Assembly (NCBI GenBank): GCA_030762935.1
Contig: CM060896.1
Span: forward strand, 12,636,001-12,700,000
Length of the DNA: 64,000 nucleotides
Source of the DNA: Hymenopus coronatus
Taxonomy: Eukaryota > Arthropoda > Insecta > Mantodea > Hymenopodidae
Reading direction: 5' to 3'
In this document: positions 1 to 13,273 of the stretch, piece after piece
How positions within the stretch are numbered: position 1 is the stretch's first letter
Layout of the letters: each line of letters begins with the position of its first letter
Translations under genes and position numbers: made by a program
Notes under the pieces: generated by a model
Told to the model about the DNA's origin: nothing
Database searches by the model: none
Seen by the model: only the letters and a program-made list of their open reading frames with translations

Positions 1-2706
1 CTTGAGTGAGTTTGTATCTCTTCAGACCTGACAAATCAATACAAGCCTTTTCACAGCAGTTACAGTCAGCAGCCCTGTGTTTATGTTTACTATTACCTTA
101 TAGTTGGTTTCAAGGGTGATGATAAGTATTTTTTCTTTTATCAGGTCATTTGATATGAGAAAACATGTTTTGATTCAATTTTTAATTTTAAAGAAATTGA
201 AAAATATAATTTAAACACTTCTTTCATTTAAATACAATTGCATAGTATAAGACACATTAATATAATTGGCTTACACTATATCATTACATGTTATTTGTTT
301 TATACTGAAAAGCTCCTGATTGCAAAATGCTTCCATTACCCACCAATCTCTTGGTGAGCAACTATCAAGGAATGAAAAATGTTTTTCAACTTCATTATTG
401 TGCCACTATCTCTATAATGATTTGTCAATGACCATTTATGCTTATTATTCCTTTAAGTTACAAAAACTGACTTCTCCTTTATAAATTCTATGCCAATAGT
501 GAGGTCGACAATATATGCTTTCTTTTGTTTCTGTAATACTTCTACTTCATTTCCTAACCTTACATTTAATGATCATTAATACATTTTCAATGAATAATAT
601 GAAAAGCTACGTTAATTAATAAAAACTTATGGCAAACATAACTGATAGCATTTGGTAATTAATATACTGCTTGAACACTTGCACAACTGACACAGAAGGA
701 AGCAAGGTAAAGGAAAAACAAGACATTTATTTTGTCCCATGGAATATAGACTAGAAATTCACAAAACTAGGAAAACAACAGCTCATATAAACACAATAAA
801 AACAATAGATTGGATAGACTTCTATGGTGTTGAGAAATTTTTTGTTACATATTTTGAGGTGATACTTTGTATAATTTTAATAATATTATATATTCAAACA
901 CAATTACAATCTAATTTCCTGGATCTGGGAAGTGATAACTTAATATTACATCATTTGCGAATGTTTTTATGGTTTTTATTTTTAAACAATAGGCCATACA
1001 ATTACTTCTGGCAGTAATGAAGGTATTTATTATTTCTGGCAACCACTGCTTGTTCTTCAGTATCATTTTGTTATTAGTGATATTATTAGTGTCAATGCAG
1101 TTTACGATACAGTTTATGCTTAGTTTTGTGGATTTTCTCAGAAAATTAACCATTATTTGCTGCAATGTGACCCATCTTACCTCTACATATCACAATAATA
1201 AAATATATGGCTGATGAATTAAATATCAACTGTTTGCCCAATTTTCGAGCATCAGAAACAGGTATTATAAAAAGAAAACAGGCATGTTCCTCAGTTAATC
1301 ATGTTAGAACGAGTAATTGTTCTGTCCTGATGAATAACAGTTATAATACAACAAATCAAAATACTGCAGTGATTCTGCTTCCTCCTGCAGTGTGGGTGCT
1401 GCTCAGCTAGTCAGGACTGCTCTCAATGTTCCTTGTGAGGTGAATGTTCAAATCACATGGTTTATCCAATCATATTTTTAAAGCTCAGAAAAGATTATAT
1501 CTTATAATGACTCTCCAACTACCAATTCTTCAATTAGTAATAACTCTACTGTAATAAATCCTGTGACTATGGAAACCAATCTTAAAACTTCAGCAGAGAC
1601 AAAACTATCAAAAATTTAATTTGATCTGGAAATGAAAATGAGGTAACAAATGTAGAAAATTTAAATAAAAGTTGTTCTAAGCTTTACTGAATGTATCCCC
1701 CAGGCTCCTGGGGCCACAATACCCTGCAACAATATATGAATTATGATGGAAAAAGCATACAATAATCTCCAGAGTACGTATAAAGAAAGTACAAACTAGA
1801 AAAGGAAGAAGCAGAAACCTAGAAATAAGCAACTAAGAACTTGCCCAATAATAACCCTCTTTTGATAACCATTGAAAAACATTAGAAAAATTATGAATGA
1901 ATAAGTTTAGTGTTAATCTATTTTCTAAATTTTCGTATAAATTTATGGAGTAATTTATATTGATATAATAAATTCTTGTAAGGATAATTGGAAAATAAAT
2001 TATGGTTAATAAAATTTTATTAGAATGATACTGGTGGCTGTTGCCGTTCTCTCTCTTGAGAACATGGAAAAAACATTTTAATGAAATTTTTTATTCCCTA
2101 ATGATCTAACACCTCTCAATGAATATATCGAGGACATATAAGAACAGTATGATATTTTTGTGTTTTCGGATGATATTATTAGAGCAAGAAAATGAATTGC
2201 ATTTGATTCTGCAGCAGGTCCCAATCAAATCTCTATTAGACTATAAAACCTATTAAGAACACTAAAGTTAAAACAATACTTCTAAATCTAATGTTAGATG
2301 GAGCTATGTTCCAGAATGTCTCTGCATAGCCAGGACTGCTCTAATTTATAACATCAGTGATAGAACATGCAGAAAAAAATTGTACACCTAGTACAAGATA
2401 TTCTTGTAAGCAACAAATAATTGAAAAGCAGATTTATTTTAATCTTTTCTATAATAATAACCTTTCAATGCACCAAAGGAGATTGGTGCTTGAATTATTA
2501 CATCTCTTTTCACAGCATTTTAAAACATGCTAGAAACAAGAAAAATAATTGTATGATTGCCTTCTTCCAAGCAATATTCCATCAGCAATGTTATGTTGCC
2601 CGAGGACACACAGGGAGGTCTTGATCTAGTCAGAGCTACCTGAGAGCCCCATCTCCAGCAATTTAACATCATAAAGAAATTAGAAATGTAGAAATGTACC
2701 AGAGAG

Positions 2707-2737
<31 letters not shown>

Positions 2738-2880
2738 TATAGGAGTCTCACCAGCAATTCAGCAAAGTTTCATCAATGAGTAGATGAATGACAACAAGAG
2801 AATGATGGTATAAGTAAACTAAATTGTTAACTACTGTCAAAATGAACACCAACATAGATAGGTCCCAAGACAACCATTGC
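1..2880. other. AT-rich stretch with no recognisable gene
   Basis: About 2.9 kb of AT-rich DNA downstream of gene 1. The short open frames (up to 92 codons) show no domain or codon bias I recognise and overlap on both strands. It holds a poly(A)/(AT)n tract at 2706-2740. I see no element boundary. Confidence 0.5.
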
Positions 2881-3345
2881 ACCACATTGGCTGTGACACA
2901 TTGAAGCATTCAGCTCCTGCTAAAGAATGGATTGCTGAGAAATGTACGTCATCATAAAGTTGGAATGATAGCTGATTTCTTCCATGAAATTAAGTGAAAA
3001 GTATATGAAGCAATTACACTGTTTCTACAGAAGGCTTAACATGGCATGTTGATATAATAGCATTAATGCCTAAAAGGCATTTTGCAGTTATAATTGATCC
3101 AACCATTAGAATGGAAAATTCATTAGATCAAGCACCTAATGACCATCTTGATAAAAAAAAAAAAAAAGAAAGACAGAAAAGAATATATGAACCATGAATT
3201 GCCATTATCTTTAAGAGGTATTTGAAAAGTAATTAAAATTTACTTGACTCTTAATAGGAGCAAAGATAGCTGTTTCCAGAGTCATGTATTCTTTTTTCCT
3301 TGTCCATAAATTACCAATTTTTGCCCTCAAATCAATTTGTGTGTC
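2880..3345 (+). pseudogene. Decayed retroelement C-terminal domain (R2-like?)
   Basis: Broken plus-strand coding remnant. Conceptual pieces include WHVDIIALMPKRHFAVIID, then DPTIRMEN, then IYEP, and after a frame change IGAKIAVSRVMYSFF. These fit a C-terminal region I associate with arthropod non-LTR (R2-type) polyproteins (DPT-R-E, then K-YEP, then IGARGTI). The family name is from memory and uncertain. Stops and frameshifts rule out function. An A-rich run at 3154-3167 interrupts it. Confidence 0.45.
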
Positions 3346-3892
3346 AGTTTAGATAGACTCCATTTCTATTGTATAGAACCTCTTATACAGTTAATTGTAT
3401 ATTAGATTGTTATAACAATTGTGTTGATAATTATTGTTAAAACAATTTAATTTAATCCTAGGTTGTTGATGTTTCTATTTTTAGGAATGGAATTTATTTC
3501 AAATTTATTGACATATTGAAATGTTCTTAAGTTATACTGGTGGGCCTGAGTAATATATCTGAGCTCTAACCATTTATTTTTACCAGTTACAATCACTTAC
3601 AAAATGCAAGCAATGTGGGGGGGGGGGGCATGTAAGGGGGCTTTTGAAGTCCTGCATGTGTATTAATGGTGTTATGGCAAATATTTTAAGTTATGTAAAA
3701 AGCTTGAAAAACAGTTTTGCTCAGACTCGATAAGAGGAATCCCAAAGGGTAAGCAGAAGAATACTGGAAAGGAATTATTTGAAATAAAATCTATAATTAC
3801 AGGAAAGTAAGACCTTCAAGATATATCTGAGGACCTGTTTATGCAATCTATCTGCCTGTTATGAACAATTCCATTCATATTATACACAATGT

Positions 3893-3898
3893 TTTATT
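3893..3898 (-). promoter_or_regulatory. Candidate poly(A) signal of gene 1
   Basis: AATAAA on the minus strand about 510 nt downstream of the gene 1 stop codon, and the first such hexamer I found after the stop. A hexamer alone is weak evidence in AT-rich DNA. Confidence 0.3.
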
Positions 3899-3937
3899 TA
3901 ACTAATCATATACTCATACAGACTTAATAATTTTGTT

Positions 3938-4165
3938 GTTTCTAAACCATATATGAATAAACAATTTAATTTAATGTCCTTTAGCAAACAATTGTCACAA
4001 TTTCACATGCTGTATATATTTTGGTCTATTACATTTTTATAATGGTCTGCATAATGTTTTCTAAACCATATATGAATAAACAATTTAATTAAATGTCCTT
4101 TAGTATGCAATTGTCCAAAGTTCACATGCTGGATGTATTTAGGTCAATTAAATTTTTGTTAACAG
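3938..4165. repeat. Two-copy tandem duplication, period 119 bp
   Basis: Two consecutive units share tctaaaccatatatgaataa (at 3941 and 4060) and then diverge gradually, e.g. acaatttaatt, atgtcctttag, ttcacatgctg. The duplication lies in the 3' flank of gene 1, between its stop codon and the candidate poly(A) signal. Confidence 0.8.
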
Positions 4166-4406
4166 GTGTCTACAATAAACAGATACTCTGTATCTCCTTC
4201 TACATTTAAGGATGTATTTAGATAATCACAAGTTCTCAATAAAGCACTTATATAACTTTCACACTTAAAGGCACCTTTTACATTATTTCAAGCTACTGCA
4301 AGCTGAAAAGAAGAGTGAAATGCTTCTGAAAATCATCACTTTCTTGTAGACTTTGACATAGTGAAGGAAAGAGTGTCCTCAAATTTGACAACTAAGAGAA
4401 TTGTAC

Positions 4407-5856
4407 TTACATACATTCTGCTACTGAGGCTTTGTCTTGATGAATTAATTTGTGTCTTTTAAAATTTGAAAAATCACTAAAAGTCTTATCACAAATCTTA
4501 CATTTGTGTGGCTTTATGCCCTCATGAATCAATTTGTGTGTTTTCAAATGTTGCAATAAAGTAAAAGTCTTGTCACAAACCTTACACCTGTGTGGCTTTA
4601 TATCCTCATGAGACAATTTGTGTCTTTTCAAATTGATCAACTGACCAAAAGCCTTGTTACAAATGTTACACTTGTGTTGCTTTATACCATCATGAATCAA
4701 TTTGTGGGTTTTCAAATTTGATGAATCCGTGAAAGTTTTGCCACAAAAGTTACATTTGTGTAGCTCGATGCCCTCATGAATCAATTTGTGTGTTTTCAAA
4801 CGATAAAATCGAGCAAAGGTCTTATCACAAATGTTACACCTATGTAGCTTCCTGCTATGTGGCTTTATGCCCTCATGTATCAATTTGTGTGTTTTCAAAT
4901 TTGACAACTGAGTAAAAGCCTTCTCACACACATTACACTTGTGTGGCTTTAGGCCATCATGAATCAATTTGTGTCTTTTTAAATGCTGCAAAAGTGAAAA
5001 AGTTTTTCCACAGATGCTACATTTATGTGGCTTTATGCCCTCATGAATCATCAGTTTATGTGTTTTCAAACTTGACACTGAAGCAAAAGCCTTGTTACAA
5101 ATGTTACACTTGTATGGCTTTATGCCCTCATGAATCAATGTGTGTTTTTTCAAATTTGACAACTGAGTAAAACTTTTTTCACAAATATTACACTTGTACG
5201 GCTTCTTACCCTCATGAATAAATTTATGAATCTTAAAATTTTTCAAAGATGTAAAAGCCTTGTTGCAAATGTTACACTTATGTGGTTTCTTGCCCTCATG
5301 ATTCAATTTGTGAGTTTTAAAATTTGGTACATTTGTGAAAGCCTTGTTACAAATGTTACACTTATGTGGTTTGTTGCCATCATGCCTCAATTTGTGTCTT
5401 TTCAGAGATGACGAATGCTTAAAATCCTTCTCACAAACATTGCATTTGTTTGCTTTCTTACTCTCATGAACCAATCTGTGGCTTTTTAAATGGTATGAGT
5501 GTTTAAAACTCTTCTCACAAATGCCACATTTGAATGCCTTTGGGTACTCATCACATGTCAAGATTGACTTGCAGCTCTCCATATTCATAACTTGCGTATT
5601 TGTGTTGCTTGGCTGAAGCAAATTATTTTGTTTCAAACTGAAAGACATACCAATAATTTCTTTAGCATCAGGTGTTTCTGAGTAAATTCTTGTTTCTATT
5701 GGGGATATATCTGTAACATCACTCTCTTCTCTTTTGAACTTTCTGGCATCTTCACATTCAGGACTGTAATTTCTCATATTCAAGCTCATGTCATTATCAA
5801 AGTCTCCATTAGATAACAAATGTGATGTACAACTGGTATCACCGTCTTTGTATAAA
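4407..5856 (-). CDS. Gene 1, exon 3: 13-finger C2H2 zinc-finger array
   Basis: Terminal coding exon of a minus-strand zinc-finger gene, probably a sequence-specific nuclear DNA-binding protein. Seen: an acceptor (ttcttaaatttcag) just upstream of 5856, then an acidic/serine-rich stretch of about 110 residues, then 13 fingers of the form C-x2-C-x12-H-x3-H, ending VAECM and TAA at 4409-4407. Finger 6 has an extra residue between its histidines (HKLMIH). The linker between fingers 8 and 9 is about six residues longer than the others. Linkers are HEGIKPH / HDGLKPH rather than the canonical TGEKP. Fingers 5 and 8 (TQLSNLK) and fingers 7 and 12 (LLQHLK) share recognition-helix cores, which suggests internal duplication. 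The phase matches exon 2: its last two bases (AG) plus the first T here make a Ser codon, so the joined CDS is 1836 nt (611 aa). The sequence atgtaagt overlapping the stop resembles a donor, so a further exon is possible. A minus-strand AATAAA lies at 3898-3893. The DNA target is unknown. Confidence 0.9.
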
Positions 5857-6299
5857 CTGAAATTTAAGAATAATATTATCAGGAATTGCTATATCAGATA
5901 ATAGCAAATGATTATTTTACATATATTCATCAATAGAAATGTAACTACATGAAAAAACATAGTTCTGTGAATATGGATGTGCTCCTATTATATATTCAAT
6001 TGCAAGTAAAAAATATTTCACTAATTTTAAACATTGTATTAATTTAACTGAACGCTGAATTTGTTTCAAACCATTATCTTGTCTGAAAACTAAAGCTAGT
6101 TAGTACCAACCAATTTTAGTAATGTGAGCCAGTTCTGATTCTCATTTTTTTTTTTTTTTTGTAAAATGTTCACTTTCTCACACATATCAGCTAGCTAGTG
6201 AATGTGGGACAATCTTATTTCATTTTTATGCACCTTTTTTTCATATATAAGGAAGTTATGGGTAAACCAATTTAAATATTCTTTCTTCACTCATACAAA

Positions 6300-6410
6300 G
6301 AGAGTCCTAAAATCAGTGTTACACTCCTTATGTTCACATACTTCCATATTCAAAACTAACAGAGAATATGACATTATGACTGGAGGTAGTCACTGATTTA
6401 ACTTGATGAA
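6300..6410 (-). repeat. Single unit of the ~100-bp intronic satellite
   Basis: Contains the diagnostic string gttacactccttatgttcac, followed by aactaacagagaatatgaca and gtagtcactgatttaacttga. It is the same unit as at 13.8-14.2 kb and the reverse complement of those at 47.5-48.5 kb. It lies ~450 bp upstream of the gene 1 finger exon. Confidence 0.65.
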
Positions 6411-7764
6411 ATAACTCCAAGAACACTGCTAATTCATATTCAATTCTAAAACCTACTTTATGACACTAGGTTTTGCAACTAATTTCGTGAAATAAATAAT
6501 TTTTATGGCACTAGTTCCACAAGATGTGGTTTTTACATGGCAATACTTGTGAATAGTATAGTTTCATAGCTTTTTAACATATTTCTGCAGCAGTAGTGTC
6601 TAAAAATGGATTATCAAGATATACCAGCAGTTAAATTTGTGGCAGAGGTGTCATTTACTGGCTTTAAAAAATGAGAGACATGAATATGGACTGGACCTTG
6701 GATTCAGATATGGTAACTTTTAGGATGCTTGAAAATTTTCATAGAGGATCCAACAAACTATCATAGACTAGATTAGAAAACATCATGTAGTTTTGTTTAG
6801 GCCTAAATGCCACTGAACATAGAACTTGTCAAGGATATTCATCTAAGAATGACTTCCCAGTAGTTTAGCTTTTTGCATTGGAAAGTAACATGGAAACAAA
6901 GAGACAACATACTGTAATGCCTGAAGCATCTTCATCATCATCAGAGTTGAAATTACAAATCTTGCGAGGTATTTTGCAGTGGTGACTCATATTCATTGCT
7001 ACAGTTTCTATACTATGTTTTCATGAGGTATTGTTTGTGTTACACCTAAAGTACATTGGAGGAATATATCAAGGTAACCAACTATATTACTACTAAAATG
7101 TTGTTAATGCACTTATTTATCAGATTTATTCTGCATTATCTTCAAGAATTTTTAGTCACAATTTCTGAAGGAATAATTATATAATTTTAAGATTGAATAA
7201 CATTTCCTATTAAGGATTTTTTCAGCTCTGGCAAATATTCTGCCCTTTTGGCAGAAATCAGCGTTCCTTAGTCCAAAAACATTTTCTTCTGGAAGCTTTA
7301 TGCATCTGTGCATTGATACATTTGCTACACATATTTTATTGTCTTCTGTTCTTGATGATGGAGACCTGAGAACTTGGACTCTTATCTTTAAGAGGCTTTA
7401 AATGGTTCTCTTGTTTCATTTCTTTTTTGAATTTCTTATTTGCATCTGACATGTTATAAATGAATTGAAAATGTTTCATTTATGACAATGTTCCTAGGTC
7501 ATAATTACTGAACCTCTTCAATGAGAGAACAAGATATCTACTCAAAAATTCCAAGTGACCTATTATCTCCTCAAAGTCCTCCATTTCTAATAAGCTTAAA
7601 CAATAAGAAAAATACTAATATCATCCACAATGTTTCAGGTACCACAAAGGGAAGAGGAACAGAAGCAAATATTCATGTTTTGATGAAATAGATGGAAAAC
7701 ATGTGATGAAATATCTGCCCAAAGGGGGGAAGAATTTTATAATGATAAATGTACATTTAGTGTT

Positions 7765-8030
7765 GCTGATAGCTTCATATACCCAAGGTCATGGGCTCAA
7801 ACTCGGCAGAGGACAATTCATTTTTTTGGGTGTAAAAATCCTTAGTATGGCCTCCCTCAAAAATGAAGCGAACCTGTTGGTCCCATAATGTAGGTATAAG
7901 GCACATAAAAAAACACTCAAGCCGAAAGAGAAGCCTCTGAGCAAAATTAAGCAATCTTTCCCGCCCAGTATAGAATGGGATGCTGAGAACCACAACAGTT
8001 AAAGAGCATCCATAAATAAAACTCCACTTC
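7765..8030 (+). mobile_element. SINE family B copy (tRNA-derived)
   Basis: 5'-truncated copy of a tRNA-derived SINE; the B-box-like atgggctcaaactcg is present and the A-box degraded. Family hallmarks follow: gtgtaaaaatccttagta, ttggtcccat, ctcaagcc, gcctctgagcaaa, tagaatgggatgctgagaac and the 3' end agagcatccataaata. The best-preserved copy is at 35752. Confidence 0.8.
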
Positions 8031-8660
8031 ACATTTAAAAATGCTATATAGTCTTTTCCTGAAAATCCTGCTTTGATTGGAGATGATGCATTTTTGCTTA
8101 CTCTGTATTTAATGACACCATTTTCTAAGCATGGTGCCCTGAGTCATAAAGAAAAGATTTACAGCTATAGGTTATCACGAGCAAGGTGCATGTTGAAAAT
8201 ATTTTCAGAATTTTGGTATCAAAATAATAATTTTGAATATTTTAGAGAATGATAGCACTTCTACCAGACAGAACTGACAAAAGTGATCAAAGCTGCAGGT
8301 GCATTCATAATTGGCCAAGGACATCCATAAAATATTTAGTCTTCATTAACAGGTACAGCAAAATTTGAAACATATGAATACATGCTAGGTTCCTAGAATA
8401 ATGTGGACTTGAAGTTCACTTAATGATACAGCATTGCCCCCACCCCCTAGAAAGCCATAATTAATCATTTACGGTTAGCTAGACAGAAAAGGGAATATCT
8501 TGCATAATATTTGACTGGAGAAGGTTCTGTTCCATGGAGGTTTGAAAGTCTAGTTTTATAATTTATGTGTATTCCTTTTTTCTCTTTGTTTTATTATGCA
8601 CACAATTCTTATTGTGCTCAAAGCTGCACAGGTACTGATTTTGTTGAATTGATATTTAAA

Positions 8661-8850
8661 TTTTTTTTGGTAGTGTTTAATGCCCACTTTTACTACTTGT
8701 TGCACTGCAGGCAATGACACTGGTGATACATGGAATGAAGATGGAGCACCGGTGGAATGTGATGGAGGGGAAAACTGCGCCCCTGCGCCACTTGGTCCAC
8801 CACTAATCTCTCATGTGGTCGCTTGGGATCGAACCTGGGCCATCTAGTGA
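8661..8850 (-). mobile_element. SINE family A copy (tRNA-derived), 5'-truncated
   Basis: Minus-strand copy of the commoner SINE family. Its A-rich tail appears as tttttttt at 8661, followed by the reverse complement of the 3' body (tagtgtttaatgcccac, cactgcaggcaatgacac, ggaatgaagatggagcacc) and the B box (ggatcgaacctgg). The A box is missing. Confidence 0.8.
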
Positions 8851-9681
8851 TATTTCAATGTTGATGTACTGGTGTAGAATTGTCAAATTTCCTTTTATGC
8901 AATTGATATTCATGTCAACTTTAACCCTCCTAGTGCCATATGTCGATGGTCCTTGCTAGTAATTTAAATATGGCAATAGGGTAAAAAACAATGGGCTTCT
9001 ACATCTTGAAATACTAGTCATTAAAAAAATGTATAATGTAATGTTAGAGATACAATGATCACTTAAAAATGAATTTTGCCACATTCTCTTCTGTTCAGTA
9101 ATCTATTGACTAAATGAATTATGGGGTAGCAAATTAATATCACACATATTTAATCACAACAGAGAATAATAGCTTTTACATTGTAATCTGAGATGAAGTA
9201 TCATACACTACTGCAAAATATAACTGGTACCAATGATTTTAGTATGTTTTGCATCTGGAATATAAGAGCTTCAGTTAATTGTCATGGTTTTTCTACACTA
9301 GTTTCAACAATACACCATGGAGTAGCAACTCTGAATTTAAAGAAGTACACAAAAGCTGATTGTAATTAAGTACTTGGAACCATCTGAAAATTAGAAATGA
9401 ATCACTAATTAAAAAATAAATTTCATTATCAATTAAACACATCAAGCCCTCCAAGTTTCTCTTCATTTAGAGCAGTTATGCAAACTAATGTACTTACAGT
9501 GTAATCCCTCTTCACATTTTATACATACTGTACACCATTTTTGTTATGGTGCATAACACACTGTACACTGGAATTCCCACTTCTTTGGCAATAATTTCAC
9601 ATCATATATGATAAAGAAGAATTATTAATTGTATCTTCAGCCATCCAACGTCTCTTCAGAAACTACCAAGAGCTTACATAT

Positions 9682-9978
9682 TCAATTATTGAGGAATTTA
9701 ACTGAAATTGGCTCATTTTCTTCCGAGTCATACTTGCAATTTAATACATATACACTGAACATTGACATACCCCCCTTTTGCATTTGGTGGCCACAGAGGT
9801 GTATCATGTACACAATCATCACTGTTTCTGTCATACTATTTGCAACAATCTCATACTCATAATATGTCGAAATTTCTTCATCCCACTCTGGGACAAAAAC
9901 ATTCCTGGAAGAACCTATGATGTTCACTTTTACACTGAAAATGGGACTGTATTGATCAAGGCTAAACAAAATTGGCAA
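9682..9978 (-). other. Unassigned 98-codon open frame
   Basis: Begins MPILFSLDQYSPIFSVKVN, contains SSRNVFVPEWDEEIST and ends VKFLNN. It is longer and less biased in composition than most spurious frames in this intron, and the Asp/Glu/Trp patch looks protein-like. I recognise no domain. It lies in gene 1 intron 2 on the gene's own strand, so it could be a decayed transposon piece, a skipped exon or chance. No convincing splice sites were found. Confidence 0.25.
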
Positions 9979-10333
9979 GCACTGGAAATACAGATCTTAA
10001 AATAACAAAAGACACCTCTGACAGCCCTAGAAATATACCATTAGAAAGGTTTCCTCTTTCCAGTAGTAAAAAGCACTTCCCTATAAGGTGTTTCAAAAGT
10101 AGGTATAAGGTCTCTCAAATGCTGTGTTGATAACATTGACATGACAGTCTTCACATGGTGTACAGTGAATTATATTGACGGGTGTCATTTTAACGTTGAA
10201 ACTATTTAAAGATTTCAGTAGTTAAGAGGTTTTATGCATGTGATTTTTTTCAATAAACTGTACTGTAATTAACATCTTTGGTTATTTGTTTTTACTATTC
10301 TGTATACAGGATGTCATACATTACAATCAGATT

Positions 10334-10550
10334 GTTTTTTTTTTTTTCTTCTTCTTCTGATAGTGTTCACTTTTACTGCTATGGCTCTGCAAAGTCAGTG
10401 ATGGTACAGTGGAATACGATGGCAGGGGAAACCAGAGAAAATCTGCCCCTGTGCTGCTTTTTCCAACACAAATCCAATATGTAGTCACCTGGGATCAAGC
10501 CTGAGCTCTTTGTTGAGAGACCAGTGGTCTAACCACTGGCCCAGTGCTGC
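10334..10550 (-). mobile_element. SINE family A copy, near full length
   Basis: T-rich run at 10334 (the reverse of its tail), then the family A body (ggcaggggaaaccagagaaa, ctgcccctgtgctgc) and both tRNA-like promoter boxes: a B box (gggatcaagcctg) and an A-box region (agtggtctaaccactgg). It ends cagtgctgc. Confidence 0.8.
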
Positions 10551-11404
10551 TATACACATATATTATATGTATACAATCATTAGAATATTTGTTGAATATT
10601 ACCAAATTTAACTCAAAAGTTTATATACAAATTTTAAACTATTTACTTAACTTCTAGTATATTATAGTCCTACATGCACATGTAGTATCTTCTTAGAACA
10701 TTAACAATATATAAAGAATATATTTTGATCCCATACAAAAGAAAAAGAAAAAAGAAAAGAAAAAGGGGAATGTTTTTCTTGCTTGTGATTAAAATAGATG
10801 ATTGCAAAAATTTCATTTTAAAGATTTAGTACACTTGAGATTTTAAATTGTATATTAAGCTTTTTATTTTCCACTTAATTGAAAACTGGAATTTTCATTT
10901 TTTATGAATACTTTGTTTTAATTAAGAATATTTATGGTTCTTACACAACAAATTATGCCAAACTAAGTATTCTTACCAGATTTCTTACTATATTAAGCAC
11001 AAACTGCATATAAAGTAATGTTTAAGTCTGAAGTTAGAAAGAGTAGTACATTTCCTTTTGGATTTTCTGTGAAAGATGTCATGCTATCTACCGCCATCAG
11101 TTTCAACTCAAAGATGACGAACAGGAGCAGAGCAGTTTAGAGAGGAAAAGGACCATCCTGAAGAAATGTTTCAATTTTGATAATTTTGACACCTTGGAGA
11201 ATTCCAGTCTACAATTATCTACCTTGCATTACGCTGAAAAAAATTATAATATTTGAGCTACTATTTTCTAATAACCAAAAGTTGCACGTCTATTTTTGCT
11301 TAATGTTATGTTTCAACGATGTTGAATTCCCATTAACAATGCAGATGATAAGAAAATAAGCACTTTATTCATATTTTAAAACAAATACCATCATTTAAGG
11401 AATT

Positions 11405-11590
11405 TTCTTTTTTTTTGGATAATGTCCACTATTACTATGCACCAGTGGAATGTGATGGCAGGGGAAACCGAAGAACCCCACGAAAACTGGCCCCTGCGCC
11501 ACTTTGTCCACCACAAATCTCACATGTCGCTTGGGATTGAACCAGGGCCATCTAGGTGAGAGGGAAATGGTCTAACCACTCTGTCGCATT
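11405..11590 (-). mobile_element. SINE family A copy with internal deletion
   Basis: Same family: ataatgtccactattact, then a deletion across the central body, then cagtggaatgtgatggcagg, ccactttgtccaccacaaat, B box ggattgaaccaggg and A-box region gtctaaccactc. Confidence 0.8.
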
Positions 11591-13273
11591 AAGGAAATGC
11601 TTTTTCAACATTATTCATGGAGATGAAATGTACAGTGCTATTATTTTGAATTGATTTTGCACAGAGAAATGCTGTAAATGTCAATCATTGTTGATAATTT
11701 GAATATAATATGATTGCTTACAGATTGCCTTCCACAAGAGAGAAACATTTGCCTTCCAAATAATCAGTGTTGCAGTATTTGTTTTTATTTTGATGTATCC
11801 GCAAATAAAAATAAAGCTAAAACTGCTTTGTCTGAGACCAACTACTACAGGAGAGAGAAAAAACTCTTCACGTTTAGACTATAGAGCAGAACTTATTGTT
11901 CTAATTGTATCTACAATTCATAAACTCTGTGTTGTCAGTGGTGTTACATTCTTGCATTCTTGTGCCCATTTTTATCAATAATGGATAGGCTCCTTGCAAT
12001 ATCTTTTAAATGGCTCTTGCATGTATTTTTGTCAGCAAATTGAAAAAGATCAGAAATTGTGTAGAATAAGTTTTCATGATCTGTGTTTAACTGGAAATTT
12101 TAAACTGATAATTTTATTAATTTTATATCTCAAACCTATTAGTGAAAATAATTTAAGTAGCCAAGTATTTTTAAAAACTGAACAGAAATGTGAATGATTG
12201 ATTGCTTCTGCACAATTAAGTAATCTACACCAAAAAAAATGTCAGCAAATGAAAAAACATTCCCTTCATTAAGTCCACCACACGTGTTATTTGTAATATT
12301 AATAGTTAGTCTCTGAGTAAAAGTTAACAAACTTCCAAACCATAATGTGAGTTGCTGGAATTTAAACTTATACTAAAAATACAAAGTGATGAATAAAATT
12401 GGCTTTTAAATATTAGGAATTATTAATTAACGGAAAGTCCTATGGCTTTGTATAAAATTGCTTAAGTTATATATGATCACATGTAGAGCTGAACATGATT
12501 TGAGCAAGTTAATAAAACAAACTGTTAATGAAATGGATATAACAACATTTCTATAAGCATCAGAGTGGTGAAATAAAAGGGGGGGGAACACATTAATACT
12601 GCACAGTACATAATGGCATCATTTACGACTGGATAAAAGAGTGAAGCACGCAAAGCAGTATATAACTAGCATTTATAACCAATTTGAAGTTGCATTATTA
12701 AATTATGAAGTAGTCTTACCAAATTAGAATGGATCTTCCTTTCAGGATGGAATCTACAGGCTTCAACCAGGAATATTCAGCTTGTACACATCATCAATGA
12801 CATTTCCAGAATCTTTACTCTTTTCTATCTTCCAAGTTCTATTTTTAGGTACCTCTTATTGAATGAATTCATGTTTTAAGTTCTTCAGTCATCATTTCAT
12901 CTATACTAATTTTTTGTTTTTGTTTTTTTTTAATTGATGCAAGAGCATCAGCATGCTTCACTTTATTTTTAAAATGTATATCAAAAGTCTTACAAGCACC
13001 TCTAAGCTGCATATAAATTATTATTTAATTATGATTATTAATTTCCCCACTCCTTTTGTAAACTACAACCAGCCTCAAAATCAAATACCAGAAATAATTT
13101 TGTTTCCACAAAAGTTGGAAATAACCAAAACAGGTTAGTGTCGCAACAAACTTTTGGCATTAACACTGACATAAGAGATAGTTGCAAAAGCTATTGCCAA
13201 CATGTAAACTACCTTAACAGGTAATACTACAACAAATCTAGGAATATTAATTTATAGATTTGATCAAACTAAA

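Noticed and set aside
4943..5411. Plus-strand open frames opposite the zinc fingers
   Set aside because: Antisense shadows of the finger repeats (recurrent ALCPHE / MWF strings come from the linker codons read backwards).
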